Made by a program: the position numbers and the translations under genes. Below are positions 1 to 10,175 of a DNA stretch of 12,496 bases, in pieces. The notes under the pieces are model-generated. The model did not search any database. It was not told where the DNA came from and saw only the letters and a program-made list of their open reading frames with translations. Within the stretch, counting starts at the first letter, position 1. Each line of letters opens with the position of its first letter. The DNA comes from Pseudomonas sp. Lineage in GTDB: Bacteria; Pseudomonadota; Gammaproteobacteria; Pseudomonadales; Pseudomonadaceae. Location of the stretch: contig JARDZH010000028.1 of the NCBI GenBank assembly GCA_029240955.1, positions 1-12,496 of the forward strand, given 5' to 3'.

Positions 1-2949
<2,949 letters not shown>

Positions 2950-2954
2950 GGTGA

Positions 2955-2958
2955 TCCT
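2955..2958 (-). promoter_or_regulatory. Ribosome binding site of dnaE
   Basis: AGGA on the minus strand, 5 nt before the dnaE ATG. It supports the start at 2949 over other in-frame choices. Confidence 0.6.
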
Positions 2959-2990
2959 ATAGCGGGTGGACACTGAAAACGAAGGTCGGG

Positions 2991-3019
2991 ATTGTAGCGA
3001 TCCCGGGGGCGTACGTCAG
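2991..3019 (-). promoter_or_regulatory. Candidate sigma70-type promoter for dnaE
   Basis: On the minus strand a -35-like CTGACG (3014-3019, 4 of 6 matches to TTGACA) is followed after exactly 17 bp by a -10-like TACAAT (2991-2996, 5 of 6 matches to TATAAT). The -35 box overlaps the rnhB stop codon. Initiation would fall near 2984 and leave a leader of about 35 nt before dnaE. The match is by eye only, so independent dnaE transcription is an inference. The -10 box also sits inside a 5-bp inverted repeat, GGGAT/ATCCC, at 2988-3004. Confidence 0.4.
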
Positions 3020-3681
3020 TTCTGAAGCAGACCGAACGTAAGCGACGGCGAAGCGATCATCATCGCCTCGCGGGCCTCATAGGCCGCGCGCACGGGCGCA
3101 AACGAACGCCGGTGAATCGGGGTCGGCCCCAGACGGGCCAGCGCTTCCAGATGGACGGGCGTCGGGTAGCCTTTATGGCCGCCGATCCCGTAACCCGGGT
3201 ACGTGAGTTCATGAGACGCCATCTCACGGTCGCGGCTCACCTTGGCGAGAATCGATGCCGCAGCGATGGCCGGCACCTTCGCATCGCCCTGAATCACCGG
3301 CGCCGACGGCACCGCCAGTTGCGGACACCGGTTGCCATCGATCAACGCCAGCTTTGGCGTAATGCTCAGCCCTTCCACCGCGCGCTTCATGGCAAGCATG
3401 GTCGCGTGCAGGATGTTCAGGCTATCGATCTCATGCACCTCGGCGCGGGCGATGAACCAGCACAAGGCTTTTTCGCGAATCTCGTCGAAGAGTTTCTCGC
3501 GCCTGGCCTCGGTGAGCTTTTTGGAATCGTTGAGCCCGAGGATCGGCCGCGCCGGGTCGAGAATGACGGCTGCGGTCACGACCGCGCCGCATAGCGGGCC
3601 ACGCCCGACCTCATCAACGCCGGCGACCAGATCTTCGACCAGATTGAAATCCAGACCCATTTGCATCGATGAAGCACTCAT
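3016..3681 (-). CDS. rnhB: Ribonuclease HII
   Basis: Cytoplasmic endonuclease that cuts the RNA strand of RNA-DNA hybrids and starts removal of single ribonucleotides misincorporated into DNA. The product is 221 residues from the ATG at 3681. Residues Asp23 and Glu24 in [12 protein letters not shown], Asp115 in LALIDGNR and Asp133 in QGDAK form the four-acid metal site; the 18-residue spacing of the last two equals that of E. coli D108 and D126. The substrate-recognition motif GRG and the C-terminal HRRSF are present. I chose the start at 3681 because its ATG overlaps the lpxB stop (ATGA), implying coupled translation. The ATGs at 3666 (MQMGLDFN) and 3660 are equally plausible by homology, and none has a clear Shine-Dalgarno sequence. 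The frame stays open upstream to 4134 inside lpxB, but that extension reads as non-homologous shadow sequence. The last 15 or so residues after YEAREAM look poorly conserved, as is usual for this tail. Confidence 0.95.
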   Translation of the reverse strand: MSASSMQMGLDFNLVEDLVAGVDEVGRGPLCGAVVTAAVILDPARPILGLNDSKKLTEARREKLFDEIREKALCWFIARAEVHEIDSLNILHATMLAMKRAVEGLSITPKLALIDGNRCPQLAVPSAPVIQGDAKVPAIAAASILAKVSRDREMASHELTYPGYGIGGHKGYPTPVHLEALARLGPTPIHRRSFAPVRAAYEAREAMMIASPSLTFGLLQN

Positions 3682-4817
3682 TGTTTGGATGACTGGCCGA
3701 TCAGGTTCAACACGGCATCGGCGGCCTGGTTGGACGCATCGCGGCGCAAGGTGCGATGGATCTCGTCGAAACCTGTGGTCTGCGCCTGTCCACCGTCGAT
3801 CAGCGGCAGCAGCGTTTGCGCCAAGGCTTGCGGCGTCGCCGCATCCTGCAGCAGCTCGGGCACCAGCAGACGCTGCGCCAGCAGGTTGGGCAGCGACACG
3901 TACGGGCTTTTCACCATACGCTTGAGAATCCAGAAGGTAACCGGCGCCAGTCGATAGGCAACCACCATCGGTCGCTTGTACAGCAGCGCTTCGAGCGTAG
4001 CGGTGCCGGACGCTATCAGGACAGCGTCGCAGGCCGCCAGGGCCACATGCGACCGGCCGTCGAGCAACGTGATCGGCAGACTGCGCTGTTCGAGCAGTTG
4101 CTCGATCTGCGCGCGACGCTGCGGGCTGGCGCACGGCAGCACAAAGCGTAGCTCGGGACGCTCGGCCAGCAGGCGTTCTGCGGTATCGAAGAACAGCGCC
4201 CCCAACCGTCCGACTTCTCCGCCACGGCTACCGGGCATCAGCGCAACGACCGGACCTTCACCGAGGCCCAGTTCGGCGCGTGCAGCGTCGCGATCCGCGT
4301 CGAGGGGAATGGTATCGGCCAGCGGGTGGCCCACAAACCGTACCGGAACGCCCTGTTCTTCATAAAAGCGTGCTTCGAACGGCAGCAGCGTCAGCATCAG
4401 GTCGCAGCCTTCGCGAATCTTCAGGACGCGCTTCTGCCGCCACGCCCATACCGACGGGCTGACATAGTGCACAGTCTTGATGCCGACGCGACGCAGCTGC
4501 AGCTCAATGTTCAGTGTGAAATCCGGCGCGTCGATCCCGATGAACACATCGGGCCTGGCGTCGATCAGGGTCTGGACGAGCAGCTTGCGACGGGCCAGCA
4601 GTTCACGGAGCCGGCCGAGCACTTCGACAAGCCCCATGACGGACAAGCGCTCCATGGGGAAGTACGACGTCATGCCTTCGGCTTCCATCAGTGGACCGCC
4701 GACGCCAATGAACTCGGCATCCGGGTGACGCGCCTTGATGGCCCGCATCAGGCCGGAGCCGAGAATATCGCCCGACGCCTCGCCCGCTACCAGAGCGATA
4801 CGCAAAGGAGTACTCAT
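3678..4817 (-). CDS. lpxB: Lipid-A-disaccharide synthase
   Basis: Glycosyltransferase of family GT19 that condenses UDP-2,3-diacylglucosamine with 2,3-diacylglucosamine-1-phosphate (lipid X), forming the beta-1,6 disaccharide of lipid A with release of UDP; it is a peripheral protein of the inner membrane. The product is 379 residues, the normal family length. Visible motifs are AGEASGD (11-17), GIDAPDF (94-100, containing the Asp-rich site known to matter in E. coli), [10 protein letters not shown] (118-127), MPGSRGGEV (194-202) and the C-terminal UDP-binding segment ASGTATLEA (269-277) followed by [10 protein letters not shown]. The ATG is one base after the lpxA stop, so translation is probably coupled; no strong Shine-Dalgarno sequence is seen. 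The 3' end overlaps rnhB by four bases. Confidence 0.97.
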   Translation of the reverse strand: MSTPLRIALVAGEASGDILGSGLMRAIKARHPDAEFIGVGGPLMEAEGMTSYFPMERLSVMGLVEVLGRLRELLARRKLLVQTLIDARPDVFIGIDAPDFTLNIELQLRRVGIKTVHYVSPSVWAWRQKRVLKIREGCDLMLTLLPFEARFYEEQGVPVRFVGHPLADTIPLDADRDAARAELGLGEGPVVALMPGSRGGEVGRLGALFFDTAERLLAERPELRFVLPCASPQRRAQIEQLLEQRSLPITLLDGRSHVALAACDAVLIASGTATLEALLYKRPMVVAYRLAPVTFWILKRMVKSPYVSLPNLLAQRLLVPELLQDAATPQALAQTLLPLIDGGQAQTTGFDEIHRTLRRDASNQAADAVLNLIGQSSKQ

Positions 4818-4818
4818 A

Positions 4819-5595
4819 TCAGCGGGTGATGCCGCGGGTCGAAGACTGGATCGACTGCAGGAACAACGCGACTTCAGGATGCTTGGCGGCAGGCTCGGCC
4901 AGTTCGGCGATTGCCAGCTCGATGGTCAGGCCCTGGCGATAGACCGTCTTGTACGCGCGACGCAGCGCGTGAATGGCTTCTTCGCTGAATCCGCGACGGC
5001 GCATGCCTTCGAAGTTCATGCTTCGCGCTTCGGCCGGGTTGCCAAAGACCGTCACGAACGCCGGTACGTCTTTGCCGATCGCCGTGCCCATGCCGGAAAA
5101 GCTGTGCGCGCCGATATGGCAGAACTGATGCACCAGCGTGAAACCGGACAGGATCGCCCAATCGCCCACATGAACATGCCCCGCCAGCGCGGTGTTGTTC
5201 ACCAGGATGCAGTGGTTGCCGATCACGCTGTCGTGCCCGATATGGGCGTAAGCCATGATCAGGTTATGGTCGCCAAGCGTGGTTTCGGCACGGTCCTGAA
5301 TGGTCCCGCGGTGAATCGTCACCCCTTCACGAATGACGTTGTGATCGCCGATGACCAGACGAGTCGCCTCGCCCTTGTATTTGAGATCAGGCGTGTCCTC
5401 GCCCACCGACGAAAACTGGTAGATGCGGTTGTGCTTGCCGATGCGCGTCGGGCCCTTGAGGACCACGTGCGGACCGACCACTGTACCCTCGCCAATTTCC
5501 ACACCGGGTCCGATGATCGACCAAGGGCCGACCTCCACGCTGTCGGCCAGCACGGCCGTCGGATCGATGATTGCACGAGGGTCAATCAAACTCAT
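4819..5595 (-). CDS. lpxA: UDP-N-acetylglucosamine 3-O-acyltransferase
   Basis: Cytoplasmic trimeric acyltransferase that moves an R-3-hydroxyacyl group from ACP to the 3-OH of UDP-GlcNAc, the first step of lipid A synthesis. The product is 258 residues from MSLIDPRA; an in-frame extension to 5661 lies inside fabZ and is rejected. Residues 1-190 are left-handed beta-helix hexapeptide repeats (for example [16 protein letters not shown]). The AHIGHD motif gives His118 and His121, equivalent to E. coli H122 and the catalytic H125. The C-terminal helical part carries [10 protein letters not shown] and ends in STRGITR. Residue 169 is Met, the position known to set acyl-chain length (Gly173 in E. 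coli, C14; Met169 in P. aeruginosa, C10), so a 10-carbon donor is predicted. The ATG overlaps the fabZ stop as ATGA. Confidence 0.98.
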   Translation of the reverse strand: MSLIDPRAIIDPTAVLADSVEVGPWSIIGPGVEIGEGTVVGPHVVLKGPTRIGKHNRIYQFSSVGEDTPDLKYKGEATRLVIGDHNVIREGVTIHRGTIQDRAETTLGDHNLIMAYAHIGHDSVIGNHCILVNNTALAGHVHVGDWAILSGFTLVHQFCHIGAHSFSGMGTAIGKDVPAFVTVFGNPAEARSMNFEGMRRRGFSEEAIHALRRAYKTVYRQGLTIELAIAELAEPAAKHPEVALFLQSIQSSTRGITR

Positions 5596-6032
5596 AGCTT
5601 GCGTTCCGCGCAGATGATTTCTGCCGAGCATACAGGCTTGCCGTCGACAGTGGCCTGACACTCGAACTTCCAGATCTGACGCTTGCTGCTCAGGAACTTC
5701 GCTTCCAGCACCAGTTGGTCACCCGGCAGCACAGGCTGACGGAAACGCAGCTTGTCGGAGCCGACGAAGTAGTAGAGCGTGCCATCGGAAGGCTTGGTAT
5801 CGAGCATCTTGAACGCCAAGATACCTGCTGCCTGAGCCATCGCTTCAATGATCAGCACACCCGGCATGATCGGGTGCTGAGGGAAATGGCCCTCGAAGAA
5901 AGGCTCGTTGACGCTGACATTCTTGTAGGCGCGAATGTTTTTGTTCTCGATATCCAGCTCGGTTACGCGATCCACCAGCAGGAACGGGTAACGATGAGGC
6001 AGGTATTCGCGAATTTCTTTGATGTCCATCAT
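5592..6032 (-). CDS. fabZ: 3-hydroxyacyl-ACP dehydratase FabZ
   Basis: Hot-dog-fold dehydratase of type II fatty acid synthesis; it converts R-3-hydroxyacyl-ACP to trans-2-enoyl-ACP in the cytoplasm and therefore competes with LpxA and LpxD for their hydroxyacyl-ACP substrate. The product is 146 residues from [17 protein letters not shown], the usual Pseudomonas length. Catalytic His49 lies in [11 protein letters not shown] and Glu63 in [11 protein letters not shown]. The C-terminus is [11 protein letters not shown]. The start at 6032 is chosen by homology; the next codon is also ATG (6029), and an in-frame TTG extension to 6098 adds 22 residues that do not resemble the family. There is no obvious Shine-Dalgarno sequence before the start, which is odd for a gene that follows a 109-nt gap. 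Confidence 0.97.
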   Translation of the reverse strand: MMDIKEIREYLPHRYPFLLVDRVTELDIENKNIRAYKNVSVNEPFFEGHFPQHPIMPGVLIIEAMAQAAGILAFKMLDTKPSDGTLYYFVGSDKLRFRQPVLPGDQLVLEAKFLSSKRQIWKFECQATVDGKPVCSAEIICAERKL

Positions 6033-6060
6033 TTCGAGGGGAAGCCTGTAGTAAAGATTG

Positions 6061-6088
6061 GGAGTGCGCCGCGACTGCGCAGCACTCC
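6061..6088 (-). other. Hairpin in the lpxD-fabZ gap
   Basis: The 109-nt gap between lpxD and fabZ contains the inverted repeat GGAGTGC (6061-6067) and GCACTCC (6082-6088). The transcript could form a 7-bp stem, a 2x2 internal loop, a further 3-bp GC stem and a 4-nt loop. No T-run follows on the minus strand, so it is not a convincing intrinsic terminator. It could influence mRNA processing, stability or fabZ translation. Its function is unknown; only the symmetry is seen directly. Confidence 0.4.
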
Positions 6089-6141
6089 TCTGCATCAAGG
6101 AGGCAGTTTATCGACTGTGCACGCTTGATATTAAAATGTGA

Positions 6142-7197
6142 TCAGCCATCAGATGAAGCATTGCTGTCGCAGGTCACGGTCTCGACCGTCTTTTCCAGCT
6201 TCTGCAACCGCCGCGCCATCTCGTCGATCTTGCGAATACGCGCCGCACTTTTGCGCCACTCCGCAGCCGGCTGCATGGCAGTACCGGAAGAATACGAGCC
6301 GGGTTCCGTGATCGAATGCGTCACCATGGTCATGCCGGTGATGAACACGTTGTCACAGATTTCGATATGCCCCACCAGCCCGACGCCACCGGCGAGCATG
6401 CAGTGCTTGCCGATTTTGGTGCTGCCGGAAATCCCGACGCAAGCCGCCATGGCCGTGTGATCACCGATCTGCACGTTGTGAGCGATCTGGATCTGGTTAT
6501 CCAGCTTCACGCCGTTGCCGATCCGGGTGTCAGCCAGCGCACCGCGATCGATCGCGGTGTTCACGCCGATTTCCACATCGTCACCGACCGTGACGCCGCC
6601 GATCTGGGCAATCTTCTGCCAGATGCCTTTCTCGTTGGCGAAACCGAAGCCTTCACCCCCCAGAACCGCACCGGACTGGATCACCACACGTTTGCCGATA
6701 CGCACGTCGTGGTACAGGGTGACACGAGGCGCAAGCCAGCCACCCTCGCCGATTTCGCAGCGTGCGCCGATGAAGCAATGGGCGCCGATCGTCACGTTCG
6801 CTGCGATCACCGCACCGCTTTCAATCACTGCGAACGCACCGACGCTGGCCGACGGATCGACCTGAGCATCGTCTGCCACGACAGCGGACGGATGAACCCC
6901 GACGCTGGCTTTGGGTTTGGGATCGAACAGATGAGAGATGCGCGCGTAGGCCAGATACGGGTCCGGTACCAGCAGCGCGTCTCCGCTGTAAGCATCGGCA
7001 TCGGCCGGCTTCAGAAGCACGGCACCGGCTTTCGCCTCTGCGAGGTATTTGCGGTACTGAGGATTTGCCAGGAAGCTGAGCTGATCAGGGCCGGCCTCTT
7101 GTAAAGTGGCCAGCCCGGTGATGTTCCTGTCCTGGTCGCCACGCAACGTGGCGCCAAGGAACTCGGCCAATTGGCCGAGTTTGATGATTGTGCTCAT
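6142..7197 (-). CDS. lpxD: UDP-3-O-acylglucosamine N-acyltransferase
   Basis: Trimeric cytoplasmic acyltransferase that transfers an R-3-hydroxyacyl chain from ACP to the 2-amino group of UDP-3-O-acyl-glucosamine, the third step of lipid A synthesis. The product is 351 residues. Residues 1-100 form the uridine-binding domain with [13 protein letters not shown]. Hexapeptide repeats of the left-handed beta-helix run from about 101 to 295. Catalytic His240 lies in [10 protein letters not shown] (E. coli H239), and GEGFGFA (181-187) belongs to the nucleotide-binding region. The tail from about 313 to 340 is a charged amphipathic helix ([16 protein letters not shown]). The ATG is one base after the skp stop, with only a weak GAAG upstream, so translation is probably coupled to skp. 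It lies upstream of fabZ across a 109-nt gap. Confidence 0.97.
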   Translation of the reverse strand: MSTIIKLGQLAEFLGATLRGDQDRNITGLATLQEAGPDQLSFLANPQYRKYLAEAKAGAVLLKPADADAYSGDALLVPDPYLAYARISHLFDPKPKASVGVHPSAVVADDAQVDPSASVGAFAVIESGAVIAANVTIGAHCFIGARCEIGEGGWLAPRVTLYHDVRIGKRVVIQSGAVLGGEGFGFANEKGIWQKIAQIGGVTVGDDVEIGVNTAIDRGALADTRIGNGVKLDNQIQIAHNVQIGDHTAMAACVGISGSTKIGKHCMLAGGVGLVGHIEICDNVFITGMTMVTHSITEPGSYSSGTAMQPAAEWRKSAARIRKIDEMARRLQKLEKTVETVTCDSNASSDG

Positions 7198-7198
7198 A

Positions 7199-7702
7199 TT
7201 ACTTCAGCTGATTCATGCGCTCGATGACTTGGCGAGTGACGTCATACTGAGGTTTGACATCAATCACTGCACCGCGCTCGAACACCAGGTCAAAGCCGCC
7301 TTTCTTGATGACTTCTTCAACAGCCTGATCCAGCTTCGGCTTGAGTTGCTTGAGCATTTCACGGTCGGCAACGGCCTTGGCTTCGTTCAGTTCCTTGGAC
7401 TGGAATTGGAAGTCACGGGCTTTTTGCTTGAATTCCAGCTCCAGACGCTCGCGCTCAGGCTGAGCCATCTTGTCACCGCCGCTGACCAGACGATCCTGAA
7501 TACCTTTGGCGCTGCTTTCCAGACCTTTGAGTTTGGTCAGCTGTGGGCCGAATTTCTTCTCTGCGTCCACTGCATACTTCTTGGCAGCGTCCGATTCCAG
7601 CAGAGCCATCTGATAGTTCAGGACGGCAATTTTCATGTCGGCGAACGCTGGGCCGGCAACTAGAACGGAAGCCAGCATTACCAATTGAGTCAACTTACGC
7701 AC
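7199..7702 (-). CDS. skp: Periplasmic chaperone Skp/OmpH family
   Basis: Periplasmic holdase chaperone that binds unfolded outer-membrane proteins after Sec export and delivers them towards the BAM complex. The product is 167 residues. It has an N-terminal signal peptide (MRKL, then a hydrophobic stretch [11 protein letters not shown]) with a likely cut after PAFA at residue 21, leaving the mature start [10 protein letters not shown]. The middle (about 40-130) is rich in Lys, Glu and Gln with long helices, fitting the coiled-coil tentacles of the jellyfish-shaped trimer. The C-terminal [15 protein letters not shown] strand returns to the body. The start codon is GTG at 7702, supported by AGGAG 7 nt upstream; the next in-frame ATG would remove part of the signal peptide. 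It lies 45 nt after bamA and one base before lpxD. Confidence 0.95.
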   Translation of the reverse strand: MRKLTQLVMLASVLVAGPAFADMKIAVLNYQMALLESDAAKKYAVDAEKKFGPQLTKLKGLESSAKGIQDRLVSGGDKMAQPERERLELEFKQKARDFQFQSKELNEAKAVADREMLKQLKPKLDQAVEEVIKKGGFDLVFERGAVIDVKPQYDVTRQVIERMNQLK

Positions 7703-7709
7703 AATACAA

Positions 7710-7714
7710 CTCCT
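7710..7714 (-). promoter_or_regulatory. Ribosome binding site of skp
   Basis: AGGAG on the minus strand, 7 nt before the GTG start of skp. This decides in favour of the GTG at 7702 as the start codon. Confidence 0.7.
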
Positions 7715-7747
7715 ACAGAATTCGTTGCGTTATCAAAGACCGGACGC

Positions 7748-10117
7748 TTAGAACGTCTGACCCAGGGAGAATTGGAAGACTTGGGTTTCAGAATCGTCAT
7801 CCGGCTTCTTGATCGGCATCGCCAGCGCGAAGCTGAGCGGACCGAGAGCGGTGATCCAGGTCACGCCCACACCGACCGAACTTGCCATGCCCGATAAGTC
7901 GACGTTATTGCATTCAACTTTCTCGCCGTTACGTGTCCGGTTCGAGTCACAGTTAGTGTCGAATACATTACCCACATCCCAGAATACCGAGGTACGCAGC
8001 GAGCGCTGGTCCTTGATGAACGGCAGCGGGAACATGACTTCTACACCGCCCTGCACCAGCGCGTTACCACCGAACGGCAGCGGATCCTGATCCGGGTCTG
8101 GGTCAGTGCCATTCTTGCCAGAGCTTGGCGTACTGCGTGGGCCCAGCGTACTGTCCTTGAAGCCACGGACCGAGTTGAAGCCACCGGCATAGTAGTTTTC
8201 ATAGAACGGCAGACCCGAGGTCGAACCGTAACCGTCACCAAAGCCAAGCTCGGTGTGAAGGCGCAGGGTGTAGTTGTCGCTGATCGGGTGGAAATACTGA
8301 GCACGGTAGTCGAGCTTGAAGAACGAGAGGTCGCTACCCGGCAATGTGCTTTCCAGCACCAGGCTCTGGGAATGACCACGGGTTGCCAGCACGCCCTTGT
8401 TTAGGGTCGATTCGGACCAGCCCACAGAGGCCTTGAAGTTCAGGAAGCTGTCGCCCTCTTGATTGATGAAGTCGAAAATTTCATCAACGGTGTAGCGGCC
8501 GGTCTTGATCTCATCCTGTTGTACGTTCAGGCCATAGGTCAGACGCGAGGTTTCGCTGATCGGGTAACCGAGGCTGATACCGGCACCCAGGCTGTCTACT
8601 GCGTAGCTCGCTACGTCTACGTCGAGATCGTCGTAGTCGGTGGTGCGATAGAACGCGTTGTAACCGAGGCTGACGCCATCCGGCGTGTAGTACGGATCCA
8701 CGTAGCTGAAGTTGTAACGGCTCTGGTATTCGCTGCGGGTCAGACCGATGCTGACCTTGTTACCGGTACCCAGGAAGTTGTTCTGGCTGATCGAGCCACC
8801 CAGGATCAGGCCTGCGCTCTGCGCGAAGCCGACGCTGGCGGTGATCGAACCGGAAGCCTGTTCTTCAACGGCGTAGTTCACGTCGACCTGATCATCGGTG
8901 CCCGGTACGGCCGGGGTTTCGACGTTGACTTCCTTGAAGAAGCCCAGACGATCCAGACGGGTCTTGGACTGGTCAATCAGATAAGTCGATGCCCAGCCGC
9001 CTTCCATCTGGCGCATTTCGCGACGCAGCACTTCGTCTGCAGACTTGGTGTTGCCACGGAAGTTGATGCGGTTGACGTAGGCACGCTTGCCCGGATCGAC
9101 CACGAAGGTGATGTCGACAGTATGGTCTTCGGCATTCGGCGTCGGGACACCGTTGACGTTGGCGAAGGTATAGCCTTCGTTACCCAGACGGCGGGTGATC
9201 AGTTCGGACGTCGTGGTCATGACCTTGCGGGAGAAGACCTGGCCTGGCTGCACCAGCAGCAGAGACTTGACCTGGTCCTCAGGCACTTTCAGGTCGCCGC
9301 TGAGCTTGACCGACTTGACGCTGTACTTCTCGCCTTCGTTCACGTTGACAGTGATGTAGACGTTTTTCTTGTCCGGCGTGATCGATACCTGGGTCGAGGC
9401 GATATCCATGTTGATATAGCCGCGGTCCAGGTAGTAGGAGCGCAGACGCTCCAGGTCACCGGACAGTTTTTCACGTGCGTACTTGTCATCGTTCTTGAAG
9501 AACGACAACCAGTTGGTGGTCTTGAGTTCGAACAGGTCGATCAGGTCTTCGTCAGGGAACACGTTGTTGCCCACGACGTTGATGTGCTGAATCGCTGCTA
9601 CGGTGCCTTCATTGATGTTGATCTTCAGACCGACGCGGTTGCGCGGCTGAGGAACGACTTCGGCGTTGACTTCAGCCGAGTAACGGCCCTGCGCCACATA
9701 CTGGCGCTGCAATTCGTTACGCACGCCTTCGAGGGTCGCGCGCTGGAAGATCTCGCCTTCGGCCAGACCGGACTGCTTGAGCCCCTTCATCAGGTCTTCG
9801 GTGGAGATAGCCTTGTTGCCTTCGATCTCGATGCTGGCGACCGATGGACGCTCGACAACAGAGATGACAAGCACGTTGCCGTCACGACCCAGCTGGATAT
9901 CTTGAAAGAAACCGGTTTTGAACAACGCACGGGTAGCTTCAACCAGACGACCGTCATCCGCTTGCTCGCCAACGTTCAGCGGCAATGCGCCGAACACGCT
10001 GCCGGCGGATACCCGCTGCAGCCCGTTGACCCGGATGTCGGAGATGGTGAAGGACTCGGCGTGAACTTCAGCGATCATCAGTACGGCAAGAACCGCAGTT
10101 AGCAGCAGACGTTTCAT
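7748..10117 (-). CDS. bamA: Outer membrane protein assembly factor BamA
   Basis: Essential Omp85-family core of the BAM complex; it folds and inserts beta-barrel proteins into the outer membrane. The product is 789 residues from MKRLLLTAVL, with AAGGA just upstream; a 9-residue in-frame extension to 10144 is rejected. A signal peptide ends near residue 20 (EVHA, mature ESFTISDI). Five POTRA domains follow at about 22-90, 91-172, 173-263, 264-343 and 344-421, and then the 16-stranded barrel from about 422. The conserved loop-6 motif VRGF is at 650-653 in GGFNSVRGFKDSTLGPR. The loop after it is acidic (TDPDPDQDP, 671-679). Cys723 and Cys736 lie in the following external loop and could form a disulfide. 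The C-terminus VFQFSLGQTF is a typical beta-signal ending in Phe. It sits between rseP and skp, its functional partners. Confidence 0.98.
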   Translation of the reverse strand: MKRLLLTAVLAVLMIAEVHAESFTISDIRVNGLQRVSAGSVFGALPLNVGEQADDGRLVEATRALFKTGFFQDIQLGRDGNVLVISVVERPSVASIEIEGNKAISTEDLMKGLKQSGLAEGEIFQRATLEGVRNELQRQYVAQGRYSAEVNAEVVPQPRNRVGLKININEGTVAAIQHINVVGNNVFPDEDLIDLFELKTTNWLSFFKNDDKYAREKLSGDLERLRSYYLDRGYINMDIASTQVSITPDKKNVYITVNVNEGEKYSVKSVKLSGDLKVPEDQVKSLLLVQPGQVFSRKVMTTTSELITRRLGNEGYTFANVNGVPTPNAEDHTVDITFVVDPGKRAYVNRINFRGNTKSADEVLRREMRQMEGGWASTYLIDQSKTRLDRLGFFKEVNVETPAVPGTDDQVDVNYAVEEQASGSITASVGFAQSAGLILGGSISQNNFLGTGNKVSIGLTRSEYQSRYNFSYVDPYYTPDGVSLGYNAFYRTTDYDDLDVDVASYAVDSLGAGISLGYPISETSRLTYGLNVQQDEIKTGRYTVDEIFDFINQEGDSFLNFKASVGWSESTLNKGVLATRGHSQSLVLESTLPGSDLSFFKLDYRAQYFHPISDNYTLRLHTELGFGDGYGSTSGLPFYENYYAGGFNSVRGFKDSTLGPRSTPSSGKNGTDPDPDQDPLPFGGNALVQGGVEVMFPLPFIKDQRSLRTSVFWDVGNVFDTNCDSNRTRNGEKVECNNVDLSGMASSVGVGVTWITALGPLSFALAMPIKKPDDDSETQVFQFSLGQTF

Positions 10118-10175
10118 GAAGTCCTTTCTTATTCCAACTGGCAATAAACAAACTGGATTCGCAACACAGCAACGC

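Noticed and set aside
4735..5658. A 307-codon plus-strand frame opposite lpxA
   Set aside because: It is in codon register with lpxA and explained by the same rare-codon effect; the minus strand carries the recognisable acyltransferase.
6061..6088. Intrinsic terminator between lpxD and fabZ
   Set aside because: The hairpin is there but no T-run follows it on the transcribed strand, and the downstream genes need to be expressed.
6033..6098. TTG-initiated 22-residue extension of FabZ
   Set aside because: The added residues lack family similarity, no Shine-Dalgarno sequence precedes the TTG, and the extension would cover the hairpin; [17 protein letters not shown] is the standard N-terminus.
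6316..7104. A 262-codon plus-strand frame opposite lpxD
   Set aside because: It mirrors the lpxD codons. Its His- and Asp-rich translation is the antisense of hexapeptide-repeat codons.
8459..10102. A 547-codon plus-strand open frame opposite bamA
   Set aside because: It is also in codon register with bamA, which shows clear POTRA and barrel homology. The antisense translation resembles no family I recognise.
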